Assembly (NCBI RefSeq): GCF_005239225.2 | Contig: NC_133293.1 | Coordinates: 15,530,333 to 15,594,332 of the forward strand | Direction: 5' to 3' | Source of the DNA: Populus alba | Lineage: Eukaryota; Streptophyta; Magnoliopsida; Malpighiales; Salicaceae | DNA length: 64,000 bases | In this document: one piece after another, positions 17,222 through 33,400 of the stretch | How the letters are laid out: every line of letters begins with the position of its first letter | Position numbering within the stretch: position 1 is the stretch's first letter | Notes under the pieces: generated by a model | The model's input: the letters and a program-made list of their open reading frames with translations, nothing else | The model's database searches: none | Told to the model about the DNA's origin: nothing | Translations under genes and position numbers: made by a program

Positions 17222-18060
17222 GCCTAATATTTATCTACAACCAGACAAACCACAATTAAAAAAACAAAAACAAGTGGGATTATTGGAAAACAAACGAAAA
17301 AATACAACATAAGCTCAACAGTTTCCTGAGAAAACTACTGTGCATAATTACAGATACCAAACAAAAATGAAATTCAACACCTGAAAGTCATCCAAATTAA
17401 TTGATTTTTTCAAACATGAAAATATTTAAGCGGCATCTAACACAGATTCCGGATTCAATTATGTAATCAAACAATATTAATTCAAAAGTTTTTCATAACT
17501 ATCTGAGAACGTGACCATCAACAACTTCATCCGTGCTATTTTTATGGCATTCTGTTGTTTCGAGAATGAAACTCAGCTCGAAAATCCAAAAAAGCTTAAA
17601 TTACAAAAGATTCTTGTTTCAAGTTCTTCAACTGGTTGTGAGCTCACGGATTCAATAAAAATCGAACCATTAAAAAAAAAAAAGCAATTCATATACTAAT
17701 AACGAATGTATTAGATAAATACAGATATGAAAATACAGAACAGTTGATAAGATAAACCCTATATGATATCGAAAAAATAATTAAAATCATCTCAAAACGA
17801 TTGCAAAAAAAAAAACCAAAATACCTTGTTGAGGATGTCTGCCAAGCTTTTACACTGTCTGTAAATGAGGAAAAGGATTACACGAAAGAATGGTATGAGT
17901 TAAAAAAGAAGAAGAAGCTTGTAAATAAAATAATGATTTCGAGTCCTCTAGTCTAACTCGAATGAGAAAATCGTCTGAAAAATAGACCGCCTACTTGTGT
18001 ATTTGTGTAGATCGATTTTAGGGTTACAGGTGAGAAAAGGTATTGGTTAGCCCGACAGTC
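17222..18060 (-). promoter_or_regulatory. Helicase 5' leader with intron, and promoter
   Basis: An acceptor (gttgtag) sits 13 bp upstream of the ATG, so the leader is split: 17222-17234 is joined across an intron of about 590 bp to a small leader exon at 17825-17858 (donor AAG then gtattt; acceptor ttacag). More leader probably lies above 17870. Leader introns are common in constitutive plant genes. Confidence 0.55.
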
Positions 18061-18329
18061 TATGATTCATAATGAACTCGCGTATTTTTTAGCCGTATCA
18101 ATTCTTTACCTTCGCCGACAAGCTCTGATGGTTGTGATTTCGTGGGGCACTTGAGAAAATCGATAAATCTGACGGTCGATGTGAGGAGGGTGAGAGAATA
18201 TATAAAATGATGAGTTCTTTCGGGTGACTAACAATTGAACCCCCAACCATTATGTGTTTCACAAATTACTCCCCAACGTGTTGATTTGTTTTTCGAGAGC
18301 ACGCTTGACTCTTTCTACTTTTTAACGTT

Positions 18330-18540
18330 GTTTGATAATTACAATTGAAATTGTATTTTTTAAAAATTTATTTTTTTTATTTTTTAATATTATTTTAATG
18401 TATTGATATAAAAAAATAATTTTTTAAAATAAAAAATATTATTTTAATATATTTTTTAAACAAAATACACTTTAAACTACAACCGTTACTATACTTTCAA
18501 ACACTTTTTTAATTATTATTGTCAAACACAATCTTAAATT
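18330..18540. repeat. AT-rich dispersed repeat, copy 4
   Basis: Core attttaatgtattgatataa followed by A/T runs and a right end tttaaactacaaccgttac, like the other copies. Sequence up to about 18740 is further AT-rich material without a gene. Confidence 0.6.
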
Positions 18541-18739
18541 TAACCTGGCTAAAATATGATTGTCATATCATCTAAAATGATATTATTATTTTTTATAAAA
18601 ATTTAAAAGTACATTGTTTTAAATATAATTAAAAAAATATTACAATTAATTTGATTAAACCTCTCTTATATTTAGTAAGATCAATCAATATGTGAATTGA
18701 CCTATTAAATCATTCAAATTTAATTAATTTAATAATTAT

Positions 18740-18960
18740 TTGAGATCGTAGTTTAAATTATATTTTTTAAAAAATTTAAATTTTTTTATTTAAATTTAAT
18801 TTTAAATATTTTTTTAATTATTTTAATAGATTGATATAAAAAATAAATAAAAATATTATTTTAATTTATTTTAAATAATAAATATTTTTAAAAAACATCT
18901 GTTATTTTAATATAAAAAAACTGAGCTGGGTTAGGCTCTAAAACGCAGTTTAAAACTACA
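18740..18960. repeat. AT-rich dispersed repeat, copy 5
   Basis: Same organisation as copy 4 (attttaatagattgatataa core) with a right end aaaacgcagtttaaaactac. Ends are inferred by comparison between copies. Confidence 0.6.
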
Positions 18961-19122
18961 TTTCAATAAAAATTCAAAAAATGACACTGAAGAGCAACAC
19001 ATGCCGCCAACATTTCCCCACTTGAAGACCGACATAGCCGGGCAGCTTTTTTGCCTTCTAAAAAGTTCCCTGGCTCTAACCAGACATCATTTGCAAACAG
19101 TATGAAAACCTGAGGTTGATCA

Positions 19123-21960
19123 ATGGCCGTCGTAACTGAAGTTGCAGCTATTCCTGAGTTGGCTCTTGCTGATTCTGACATCAATCGGGCTAGGTCGGTG
19201 CATTAATTTTTTTTTTTCATTATTAGTTAATTGGTTTATTTTTTATTTTTTAGAGATTATGTTAGTTTTGAGTTTTAGCGTTGAGTGTGCTTTGTCTTTA
19301 CTGCTCTGGTGTTTTGCTGTAATGTTAAAAATAGCACTTTGATCCTTCTTGAGGTGGCAGCTGGGATGCAAATAGCACTGGCCTAGTAATAAATAAACAA
19401 CGTTAAATCATTTTAATCTCATAAATTAACTTGTGAAAGTTATTCAATCTGCATCTGTTCTGTTGTGTACTTCTTTTAAGCAATTACATTGATGATGGTG
19501 TTGTTCTATTATATGAAAGGATTCTCTACCATCGAGCGATTTCTTTTAATGGATTCTGACAATCGATTGAATTCATCGACAGGCACTGTCACAGAATCAT
19601 TCGATCATATTTTTTTTTCGGCATCCAGGAATTGATTAGGGTTTGTTTTATAAGCTTTAAATAGTGTCTTTTGGCTCTCTGGGTGCTTTTTGTCAGCCTT
19701 GTGCCTTTATCGAGTAATGTCCGAGTTGCGGCATCAAGTGGGTGCCAACGACTCCATGACCTCTCCATCCTCGTTTCCTTTCTAGTAAACATGCTGTGAG
19801 CTTGCAGTTTAACTCACAGTTTATATAGTTATTCAATGATGAGTCGCGTACGTAGATATCTGTTCTTATCATCATCTTTTTAACTTCGTGGATTTTCTAT
19901 TGCTTGTGTCAATCATTGGTGCTACTAGTGTTTTTGCTAAATACAAAATAAATTTTCTTCCAATTACTGGCCTTTATCCATGTTGAACAAGACAAAGTTT
20001 CATATTACTAGTGCTGTCCTTTTTACTATTCAGCAAGGCTTATTGCATCCAACAGCAATGAAGACTAGAATGCAAGCAGCAGATTCTGGTCTCTCACACA
20101 TGTTGCGGAATGATGGTATTCCAGGCCTTTCTCGAGGTTTTGGCACCTCTGCTATTGGAGCATTTCCTGGTGAAGTTCTTTCTTTGACAGCATTTGAAGT
20201 GTCAAAAGATATGATGTTGACATACACAGAAGGTTGAGACATGCCTGAAGTAACACGTGTCAGCATTGCGAATAGAGTCGCAGGCATGTTGTCAAATCTA
20301 GTTTCTTGTGTGTACCATGTGCCCTTGGATGTGTAAATTAGTTCACTCATTTTCTAGTTTTCTAAGGTTGTTTTGTCTTCAAATATTTACCACTCGATTG
20401 GGAATAAAAAAGATCTGTTGAAATGCAATGCCTTGATTTGTCCAATAATGATATATTTTTGGATTATTTCGGTACTCTTGGGAACAGTATCTTTGAGAGG
20501 ATTTTGAGATTTGCTCTTTTTTTTTTGGGTGGAATCGTTTTACTGTAGCATCCATCCTGTAGTTTGAGTTACTCTAACAGAGAAAGCATAAATGTGTTCC
20601 TAGTTTGTCACTTAATGTCCTATGTTACAAATCAATAATTGCCTAAAAACTTTGATTCTGAATAACTAATTCATGGTTTATCTAGTGATAGAGATAACCA
20701 GATAAAGGGAAGTGCACGTATCGATCTCTATTATCCTATGTAACAAGTGGTCTAACATCCTTAGCTGACACTTTACATTGTTAAAGGCCTAGGAAGTTGT
20801 AAAAATAACCTCATAAAATAATGTTTCAGAATAGGAACATTTCAGTGTTAGTTTATATGTAGAATTATAGTCGCGTATACCGGGGAACTTTGTTACTGGG
20901 TGCAAGTTGCCTTGGCTTGAAGCTTGTAGTCGTATCTTTTGGCTTGAGGCTTGTAGTCCCTCCTATCTTTGACCCCCATTTTTTTGCTTCTGTTATGACA
21001 CAAGAGTTCTGCTTCTACAGTACCGTTTAAATTTCCTCGATCCTTTACTGTTAAAATAGCATCTCGTGCTGCAGTTTGAGCAGTGAGAAGAGGATTGTAC
21101 CATGAGAGGAGCAGGAGATTGACTTTAAAAAATTCATTAGGTGCTGTCTCATGACGTCCTCAAAATCTTAAGTCATGTTTTGTTAGATGTACCAACGACT
21201 AATGGTGCCAGGGCTTCCTGGGGCTCTACATCTTATGGCGGGCCATTTGATGTCAAGGTGCAGGGCTTCCTGGTTCCGTGGTTTATTTAGAGGTTTTGGA
21301 TTAACAGCTGTAACTCAGTCACCGGGGATCTGCACTTTGGTGGGGTACCTATGGTGCTGCCCAACAAATCTTTTGGAGGTGCATCTAACAATTCTTGTAA
21401 TCTCTATATGCTATCTAAGCCAGCAATTTCTGACTGCGATGTTAAATGATGTTGGAATTTATCCATTTTTAGGAGCATGGGCTGTAATTAAGGATGTATG
21501 GACAAGAAACCATCTCATCTGGAAATGGTTACAGTTTCGGCTATGGCAGGAACAGTGGCTGATGCTTGTTCCTCAATTATCACTACTCATGTAGATAACA
21601 TAAAGACATGGCTGCAGGTACGTACGTAATGTGTATCATTCTACCGCTCACTGTTTCTATTGCATTACTTTGTCCACAGGAGGAAAAACCATCTTTTTTT
21701 TCTTTCAATATATAGTTGTGCGTTTGGAACTTAAAATATTCGGAGTGACTCTATATATATCTGGATGGTTATATATGGATAATTGTGGTGCTGGGAGACC
21801 TTCTGTGTACTCAAGGCAACGAAGACTCTCCTCGAGGAAGATGGATGGTGGGGCTTCAACAGAGGGTTTGGATCTTGTTTCTTAAATATGTCACTCTATG
21901 AAACTACCATGATTGTTACCAATGAACTGATAAGTAGGTCCTTTTTCCAAGTTTCACTCA
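19123..21960 (+). pseudogene. Mitochondrial substrate carrier family pseudogene (unprocessed)
   Basis: The frame keeps the intron layout of a plant solute carrier (SLC25) gene of the At5g15640/At1g72820 kind, but broken. Remnant exons: 19123-19197 (start MAVVTEVAAIPELALADSDI), about 19983-20330 (NKTKFH, PTAMKTRMQAADSG, NDGIPGLSRGFGTSA, then IANRVAGMLSN and PLDV), 21187-21378 (YQRLMVPGLPG, RGLFRGFGLTAVTQSP, then ALWWGTYGAAQQ in another frame), about 21473-21617 (KKPSHLEMVTVSAMAGTVAD) and about 21778-21960 (LLEEDGWWGFNRGFG, NMSLYETTMIV). Damage: in-frame TGA at 20235-20237, at least two frame changes in 21187-21378, a TAA and a frame change in the next exon, no AG acceptor directly before the second exon (atccatg), and the carrier signature decayed from P-x-D to THVD. 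Introns are retained, so this is a duplicated gene that decayed, not a retrocopy. Confidence 0.88.
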
Positions 21961-23184
21961 ATTCAGTCTTACAGTGGTTTAACAGATGACTATCAATAAT
22001 AGACGATTCATAAACATTTTCATACCAGGGCATTTTGTGCACTTGCTTTGATCTGTAGAACTGAAATCCACTGTTATCTGTCCTCTGCATATCTTCCTCC
22101 GTTCATACTGTCGAATTATAGATTTCCTTGTCCTGGACTGCAAAAAACATTACTTACAATTTCCATTGTCCTCCCCTCTTTCCTGTTTTGAGACAGGGAA
22201 GGAACTTTTCATGTATGGTCTTGATTCTGGTATAGTTTCTGTAGTCAGTTTCTCGCTAAACATATGCAATTAAAATCTTTTTCGAGACGTATAAAACACT
22301 TCTTGGCGAGGCATCGTGTTATGGTTGCAACTGTTCCTTTGATAAAATGATGTTTTCGTTCAGTAAAAAACGTTCTCACTTGTATTTAATTTCTTTGCTG
22401 CTTTTGTTCTAAATCTCGCCTTCTGTAGTTGCGCTTAGTAGAACAATATTCAAATAAACACCAGCTAATTACTTGATTACTGTTTCTGCTGCTCCTGTTA
22501 GAGAGATTACTTGTCAGGCAAGCATGAAGGCGCCTCAGTTATCACCCACACTTGTATGAACCGAGAGGTAGTGAGATTCCGAGAAGTCCCCATTTTCTCC
22601 CTAAATCATTGCCTTCCAAGTGTTACGAGAGGCAGTTTTGAGAGTGAAAGAATTTCTAGTGTTTGACAGGCACACGTGTCTATGACCATGACCGTCCATG
22701 TGAAGAAATTTTTTGGCAAGGACAGCGCATCATGCAGATGATATGGGAGATCCTAATTTGTAATAAGGAATTCTTAGCCCTGAAGAAATCTTCTACACAT
22801 TAATAAATCCTGACGGACCACTTGCGTGGAAACCAGTATCTCAATTCTCGGTAGCCATTCAAACATAGATAAATAAATCTTCGGCATCTTGTTTTGTGTG
22901 GGCACAGAAGGGCGCTGTTTTGTCTCCTTTTTCGTAAGAGTTTTAGAAAGGACAAAAACGTGGCAGATATCTATTCTCTATATGTTCTATATACAGCTTT
23001 CTGTTCGGAGCGTTCTGGATTTCTCAATCGAGTTATGGACATGACATAAATTTCTTTCTACATTCGTTTCTTCGTTTGGCATCCTAAATAACAATTACCA
23101 AAAAGAAGTTTATGAAAGCTGGGTGATAAATAAAGTTCAAATGGACACGTGTATGTCTACGGGTACCACCTGAGTGAGGGAATG

Positions 23185-23350
23185 TTGATAATTATTTTTT
23201 TTATTTGAAAATTTATTAAATTAATATATATTTTTTTATTTTTAAAAAAATATTTTTGATATCAACACATTAAAATAATTTAAAAATATAAAAATATTAT
23301 TTTAAATAAAAAATTAAAAAATTTTTAATTTCCATTTAAAACACGACACC
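23185..23350. repeat. AT-rich dispersed repeat, copy 6 (reverse orientation)
   Basis: Contains tttttgatatcaacacatta, the reverse complement of the core in copies such as 42595-42810, flanked by A/T runs and ending in aaaacacgacaccaaacaag. Confidence 0.6.
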
Positions 23351-23394
23351 AAACAAGAGTTTAAATTAACTCCATAACAACATACATGTAAGTG

Positions 23395-23580
23395 TTGTTT
23401 ATAATTGTGTTTTAAAAAGCTTTCGATGAAAATTTATTTTTTTATTTAAAATTTATTTTGTATTTTGAATTATTTTGATATATTAATGTTAAAAATTAAC
23501 TTTTAAATATTAAAATTAATAATTTTTTAATAATTGTTTTAAAAAAATATTTTAAAAGTCAGATTCTAACACCCCGCTTT
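23395..23580. repeat. AT-rich dispersed repeat, copy 7
   Basis: Begins gttgtttataattgtgtttt and carries the core attttgatatattaatgtta in the opposite orientation to copy 6, about 45 bp away, so the two lie as a close inverted pair upstream of ARF1. Confidence 0.6.
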
Positions 23581-23875
23581 CAAATAAAGGATGACCACAT
23601 GAAACAAAACAAATGTGACCGTTGACTCCCTCGGCGCCCCGAAATAAAGAAATTCGAAAAACCGTGTTAGTTATTTTTAACTCCGACTATCGCGTCACCC
23701 TTTAATAAACACAGAGAGATAGAAGAGGAAACGCTTTTCCTTGTTAAAGAGAGCGAAGAAAATCGGATCTCAAACTGTTCACTCCTCGACACACCACGGT
23801 AACTCTCTCATTCTCTCTTATCTCATTAGATTAGATTAGATCTTTGAAGAATTTAATTAGATGTGGATCTGTTAA

Positions 23876-25723
<1,848 letters not shown>

Positions 25724-27440
25724 TGGACTGGAGTTTTAAATTTTCTCAACAATGCGTGCTAGCATTTGATGTTGGGTTTTGTAGATGCTGCCACCATTCT
25801 TTTCTTCCTTTCCACAAGAGTTGTTTTTATAAATTTATGTTTCTCATTTCAGTACTCTGGTTGTCTTTTTAAGTTACATCAGTGTGTAGACTATTGACAT
25901 TTGCATCAGAATATATTCTGAAGCTCCAAGTAATTGAGTTTCAATCAAGTTAATTATGATCATGAGTTTCAGTTAAGTTATGATATATATTCATTCTCCG
26001 ATATTGCAATACCATGCAGTTTTGAATATTGTCATCTGAATTTTACACCTGGCTAATCTGAGAAGACCTTTAACTTAATCAGTTATTTGAGATAAAACCC
26101 TGTGCGGGAACACATTTAGGTTATTTTTAGTTTACTCCGGCTAGTTTAACTGGCTAGTTAAATCATGTTCAGTTTATTTTGGCTGATGCCATCCATCTAG
26201 TGCCGACAAGTGATATATCTTGTGCTAATGAAATTGATTCTCCCAGTGATACCAATAGTTGATTTGTCAACGATCAAGTTTATTGATCTTCCTTCTCGGG
26301 CTTAGTTATCTGCCCTTCCCTCTGATATTCACTCGCAATATGCATTTGACATGTTAGGATATCAATTTCTTCATCTCAATTCAGGATTGAACAATGAGAT
26401 TTAAATGGTTTTATTTAATTGTTATATAAAATAAATGACAATAACAAGTTGATCGTACTTCCAACAGATATTGGATTGGCCATTTATTTTCTTAAGAATA
26501 TAAATATATGAGATATTATCTAATTTATATGGACGCGACTAATATGAGAAATTCATGTCCTCACGGTAAGCACTTAAAAGAATAATTATGTTTTTTCTTT
26601 TAGTCAAAAACATAATAAACTACATTTTCATCATTTTTAGTGCCATTACAATTTTGATAATACCTTTTAGTAAAAGAAAAACCTATATTTAGGTATGACT
26701 GATTTTTATTATATTTAAAAATATAAAATTAGAAAATAACAAATTATATAATCTCTACTTTCAATTACATTTAATATGACTGAGAAAAACTTAAATCTAG
26801 TCTTCATGCAAGTGTCTTGTTATAATTAGAGCTATAAATAATAATTATATTTTTACACCTAAATGTTTTTTTTTTTTAAATGTTCCTCAGATAGGCAACT
26901 AGACGTGATAACAGAGAGCCGAAAAAAGAGCCTTAAAATTAGGTTTTCATTCCCAAACTTCACCACAGGCAAACACTAAAAAAGAGAAACATCCTGGAAG
27001 CTATTTTGCTTCATACCAAAATTCCATAGGCAACTATTTCGAGACCAAAACCAGCTCCGTGTTGCATCGTTGAAGCAGAGATTCTGTACGGTTGCCCATG
27101 GACTTATTATTCTCGATGACTTGAAGATTTCGGCAAAAGATACATAAGCGAGCCTTTTCGCAAGTCTCAAGGACCCCATCACATCAGGGAGGCCCGTCCA
27201 ATCCGTAGCATTTACGATGTTATTGCTGTGATGTGTCTTTTGCTTGATGGCCACCTGACTTTTATTTCTCTATTTTGATAATAAATTTGATTTTCTATCC
27301 ATCAAAAAAAATACTTTAAAATACAATAATGAATCTCAATCATGAGTTTGGGGTTTGGGAGATGGGACAAAATTATATCAAGCAAACCAACAAAATAAGA
27401 GCGGACAACTCCAACAACTCTTGATATCACAAAATCCTAC
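25724..27440. other. ARF1 3'UTR and spacer
   Basis: 25724 to about 26000 is the likely ARF1 3'UTR. From about 26380 to 26880 the sequence is AT-rich with no element ends recognised. A 93-codon ATG-initiated minus-strand frame at 26976-27254 has no known domain and no clear splice partners; I leave it uncalled. Confidence 0.45.
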
Positions 27441-27468
27441 CATTGTTCTTGAAACGAGTCCATAATTC

Positions 27469-30400
27469 CTATTGTTGGAAGAAGCAGCTAAATTTTGGAA
27501 AGGCATCCAGGAAATTAGAGATGATCTGGGGTGGTATACCATGCCCTTGTATGAGGACGTGGTGGAACCTCTCTATCAATGACAAAACAACCTTCTCCTC
27601 ATCTGCTTCATCCAAAGAACCTGCAACCCACCATAAAAAACATCAAACGACTCAAATTGACAGCAGAAGTTGCACAGAAACATAAATCCATGAGATGGTA
27701 AGCCCAATAGATGCAACACGGACATAACGATCCTGTCTTAACTTGTTACAAAGGACAACCATGAAATGATGCAGAACTCCAAACGAAGTAGACAAATACA
27801 GCTAAAAGTGACTTGCCAGGTCAGATTATTTACGGGGGGGTATATTGGGAGTGTTCCCTTATCGTATCACTAATCGACGATCTAACAAGTTAGTTTCATT
27901 GGAGACCAACGAAGCATCCTCTTTAGTTTTGATGTGTTGCTCTCCAAAGGATTTGAACCATTTACTAAGTAGATTATAAAACCAAGTCAGTATCTGACTA
28001 TAGACAGTCAATCTAGTCAACTCGTTCCAACATCACAATCTTGTGTTGTGATTACACTTTCTATGGCCTCCAACTGCCCAGTGACAAGAATGTCCTCCGA
28101 GTAATTACACTTTCTACAGAACAATGTATAGTCAGACTTACCCAGCTCAATTTCATGCTCTTGATCTTCCACATCCCCCTCTTCAACAACCATACCATTC
28201 TCTAAGGCAGAGGCTGCTTTTGCATACCTTTCCAAAAACTCCTCTTCCGTTTCTTCAAGCTCATCCTCCTCGGAATCCTAATCAGAAAAACAAAATCAGA
28301 GCTAAACTTGCAAGTGATTTCAAGATGCAAAACAGAATAATGTACTTGAAACTAGATGTATAACAGGCATAATCCCCAGCATACAGTTCTTCCAATTTTC
28401 CAGCATGATTCATCACTTTTCTATATAGTCATGAGCTACTATAAACAACTGCAAAAATTAATCAAGTAGCTCAGGTACTCAGTGGATACAGCTTTGGAGG
28501 AAATAAAATATGGCATCATTTAGAAAACTGCTTTCATAAAGGATAATTTGGAAGCCCAACCTCATTGTCGTCGTCGTCGTCGTCGTCTTCTTCATCACCA
28601 TCTTCTTCAGCCTCTCCATCTTCTTTCTCTTCCATTTCATCTGCACTTCTTTCAACCTTACGCAATGCTCCAGCAGTGATTTAAAGCAGTCAATTGACAG
28701 AAACCAACCCTGAATTCTGCTGTCTCTTTAACAATCGCCTCTAATCAACCTTGGCCAAGTCTTGCTGAGATAATCAACAACAATAGCACTTTGATCTCAG
28801 CGTTACAATTATTCTAAATTTTCTAATCTGATGCGGCAACTTTATTATTATGAATCAACTTAGAGTTGTGTAGTCAGAAAAAAAGCAACTGGTGACTCGT
28901 CAACTTTTCAGCTTCAGGTCAGAAATAACCCAAGGCCGGTAACTTTTTAAGAAAACATATGATCTGTGAATTTAATCAAATTTAAAGACACAAGAATGCA
29001 GAAGGAGAAACTTGATTTAAATAGATCAAAATCATGATACAATTGTAAGAGGACTAGATTTCCTTTCACATTCCAAGAGGAGACATAAGCGCCTTCTAAA
29101 AAAAAACCAAAAAAGGAAAGGCAGTAGTAACCTACTAACCTGTTAACTGCTTATCTCAGACTTTTGTTGACAAAGACCAGGTTTCAAACAGAGCCAGTGG
29201 CCAACTAAAGCAATTCAGCAGACTACCCAAATCATGAATTACGCTCCCTCTGATCCCTCTCGGCCTCTAAAATGGGACTCCACGTGTATCAGGACTAGCA
29301 CAAATATCGCATGATGATTATAACAAGCCAACACAAGGCTTTCCACAGTGAACAGGGCCTGCTCCTGAATTTCTTCTCTAAAACGAGAAACATGCAGGCC
29401 TGGCTAAAAAGCAGTCAAACAAGGACTGCATTGTCTTTCAGCATTTTCCAGTTTCAATGAGTAGCTCGGGACACTTTAGTGAATACAATATGCAATCGCA
29501 ATGAGGAAGCCTCCAAGTTGCAGATGGATATTGTGAGATTGGGCTCGGCTTACAAAAGCAAAGCAGCCCAATGCCTTCAATGATAGATTTGTTGGCGGCA
29601 ACTTTGGTGGGCAGGAGGTGATGGGCAATCTGTCTAACAATAAAATTCTCCAGCCGACATATTTACTGTGTAGTAGGTAACAACTTCCTGTGATGCAGTC
29701 AAAGACCTGACCATTTTCCCCAAAACTCTTACCCAAGCATGCCAAAGTTTTTTTCAAGCGCAACATTCGCCAAACCAAATAGTTCAGATAGTTTAACTGT
29801 TGAATTGCATGGGTCTTCCAGTAACAGAATAGCATAACAGATCGTAGTGCAAAGTGATATCATCAAGCATAATTGGAGTGGGCCGCACGCTGCAACATCT
29901 GAATCCTTATAAGAAACTTCAAGTAAGAAGTAAATGGATCATAAGAAGAAAAAAAGGACGAGAAAACACAATACTGACTCATATTATGAAGTTAGAGTTC
30001 AGCAATTGCCTTGCGAAAGTATACAATGTGGTCATAGAGAAAAAATATGAACTAGGTGAAACCATTCTGATGGGACACAGAGTGAGGGAAAAACACAAGT
30101 GAAAAATAGTCGACCAAAGCTGAACGCAAGGAGCATATCATGAAATTTTGCACTCTAAAGATAAACAATAATTCTATTAGAGAAAACCAACCTGAGCAAA
30201 AACATTTCTCTACTAAGTGTGTCAATAATTTATACTAAAGGATAAGTTATATTTGATAGCAGACAACTGGGTGCAACTTCCTCCAAAGCATGAATCTGTG
30301 TAATGTGTTACAAGATGACATTTGGTCAAGTTCTCCCAGAAATGGAAAGAATAGACTTACACTGAGGCATGGGTGCAAGCAAGCCTGTTCCAAAGTGGCC

Positions 30401-33400
30401 TGACAAAGATTTACCATTCACAGTTCGACCGATATCCACTTTTCACTTGAATTTCAATCTGCTCAGTCTCTTCAGGATATGAAGTTTGCAAGATTGAGAA
30501 TCACTGCTATGTTGGGCAAAGCCTCTTCAACCACTATAATATACAGGTATTATTAACAAAGAAATCATACTTCAAAAACATAAATTGAGTAGAGAACCTG
30601 AGTACGTTTATGACATTTTCAACACCTATAAACATCATGAGTAAAATGATCACATATTCTGCTGTATTTCAGGTAAAGTAGATTAAGAGCGTATGCACTA
30701 TGTACGCGACATAAATTCCTACAATTGTGGTGCAAACTAGACACTAGAATGATTGAAACAAACGTGCACATGAACTGTGAGCAATCTACTGCCCTGGTGG
30801 GTAATAACCCGCAGTTGTGACAGCAACTAATGCATAACTGTACTTCACAAACACAGAATATTTAAGGAAGCTTCATAGAATCTTGAGACAAACCAATAAA
30901 TAAGAAAATGAATTTATTCGTGGAAGCAAACCAACTATCAGATGGGAAAAGTGCAAGCCAGAGAGAATGGCTTACAGTTGCAGTGATCTTAACTAATGCA
31001 CAATGTTGACAGTTTATCGAACATATTCAGGTCTCGCAGGTCAGTGACAGCAGGACAGCACTCATGATGAACTTAAATCAGTGCTATAAATAATATAACT
31101 ATGAAACTTGAGTGAGAATGGCATCCCTTATCAGAAACTCTTTTTGCTTATTCTTGCAAATTCACTCCATGTTGGATGAACATATGGAGTGATATGGCCA
31201 CAAAATCGGTAGGCTAAGCAGGGTTTTAATACTTTACTTTACCAATTGCAAAGAAGAATACAGTGATCAGGACCAATTACAACTGTAGAAACAAATACAA
31301 GGAATAGCTTCAAGAATCACGTATTGAGGCATGCTTCCATCCTAGGATGGTATAAGACTTTGAGAGACTTCACTAATGAATGTGTCATAAAAGGGATATG
31401 ATGTCATCACACTCTCATCACAGCCTCCACCACGAATAAGAAGTTTGTTCTGAAAACAATTCAAAGTCTTTCATAATTCGACTTGATCGCTAATCCACTT
31501 GAAGAAGAGGTAAACCAGTCAGGTGTGCGGATAGTTCATTCTAAGGAAAAAATATTAGTGAAGTCAGAACTGCAGATCAGCCATACTGAATGGCAAATTC
31601 GGCACAATCGGTGTCTGATGTTGGACCTACTTCAAGAAGCTCTGCATGCCTCCCAAGCTGCAGAAATTGCACGGCAATAACAAAGAAGTGTTCTCATTAT
31701 CACAGCATTGTATGCCTTGAGCAACCCGAGATATACATCTGCATTCTTATCTCTGAGCAAGGATAAAGTCCATTAAAGGGATATCAGTATATGCTAAGTG
31801 CTAAAGGTTAAAAAACTTCCATTGCTCAAAAGAAATATTGGACACACAGAAGAAAGGCGTGCAACACTTGAGATAACAGGAAACACCGGTGGTTACTTGT
31901 TATGGAGTCACCATTAACTTTTGCTTTAATAAAAGTGATGCATGAGAAGAGTCTCACTGCTGTTAGAAGGACGCTAGCTCCATATAACCCAGTTTGCGAA
32001 GCATCAGTACGTGGTTGCAAATTGCAATCTTATAAAGTGGTAGCCAGCCCGAGTTTGAAACCCAAAGTGGTTATATATCCAGGGTTTTTGCTCATTATAA
32101 CTGTAATTTACAATGGCAATACCCAAAAAAATTAAAGGACTTGTTGAACAAACATATACATTAGTCAATAATAAGTGGGTTTCATTTCTTACATAGCAGG
32201 ACTAATGCCATCAGAACACCAAAATAACTGTCATGGTTATATTCACACAACAGGTGAACATGAAAATAATTAAAGATAAAAGAAAGATGCATATCTGATG
32301 AGAAGCAAGAAAAATGAGATAAATAATATGTCACATTGTGTCAGCGGTCAGTAATAGCATCAGAAAAAATAAACTGCATGGTTAAATAACACAAACAGGA
32401 TAAAGAAAACATGAAGAATATGAGAATAAAAGAAGTGATGCATATCTGAATGAGGGAAAGAAATGATGATGATAATATTCCAGCAATCGATGTTCAGCCA
32501 TGTCATGTCTCAATGGTGTGTAATCATATCTATGAAAGACAATGTAGTGCACTATAATTACTCAACCACACGAAGTCCACAAGTTAACTTTACAGCATCT
32601 ATTACTTGGTAGCGAAAATTATCAATAGGAGATATCAAGTTTGGAGCAGGATAACAAATCTAATAAACTGTATCATGAATCACTCATATTATAATTCATT
32701 GCGTTCAGATGCCATATGGTGCCAGAGGCGCATGGGAACTTTGACAAAAATGGAAGCAGCTAGCAACTCTCCCATAGAACAGCGCTGATTATTGCTCTTT
32801 GTTCTTTTTCACTTTTTTTCCGCTTGGATGAGGCTGAAGAACCATTGCTGCTTAAAGTCCCCATGGGAGGCTCCCTGCAGCACAAAAGGTTCAAACTTTG
32901 GAAGAATAATTTTGCCAAAAAAATATAGTTAAGAACACTTATGGAAGCATCAGTACATACCTTCGCTTGAAAATAAACACCAAGAAGTTGCATTGCACTT
33001 TTTCTGGCCGTGAACATCTCCTATCAGAATTTCTTCCTGACATATATTATAAACTAAATGAGGACTCCAAATGAATATTTCAAAACAGTTAGGAATGGTA
33101 GAGTCAATTGTCATTGATATCATACAAAGTTCAGATGGAAGTTCTTTGCGGAATGTACCTCTTCTAAAAGCATCTTCGTTACCCAGCTCAGAGAAAACAC
33201 CACTACCCTAGCTAAAGGCACACACAAAAAAAGATTATTAAGAGATAAGAAAACGCAAATCAAAGTTATTACATGTCAAAACACTCTCTCAAGGAACATT
33301 AGACAGTTTCTTTGTTATTTAAAAACAAACACACTATATCAGACCAATGCATTTAGATTGGCAGAGTCCAATACAAAAATGATAGAAAATGTGACGAACT

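Larger units (their letters stand above)
21961..23740. other. Spacer between carrier pseudogene and ARF1
   Basis: 21961 to about 23180 has fairly normal composition and may be old 3' sequence of the carrier gene plus ARF1 upstream region. Two G-box-like CACGTG sites are visible (about 22672-22680 and 23144-23150), too far upstream to assign. 23185-23580 is repeat. No open gene was seen. Confidence 0.45.

Noticed and set aside
26976..27254. 93-codon minus-strand ATG frame
   Set aside because: No recognisable family, and it is isolated between ARF1 and the importin pseudogene; not enough to call a gene.
29476..29835. 119-codon minus-strand open frame
   Set aside because: Not a separate gene: other frames of the same segment match the importin family (SIIEGIG, SQYPSATWR), so it is part of the pseudogene.
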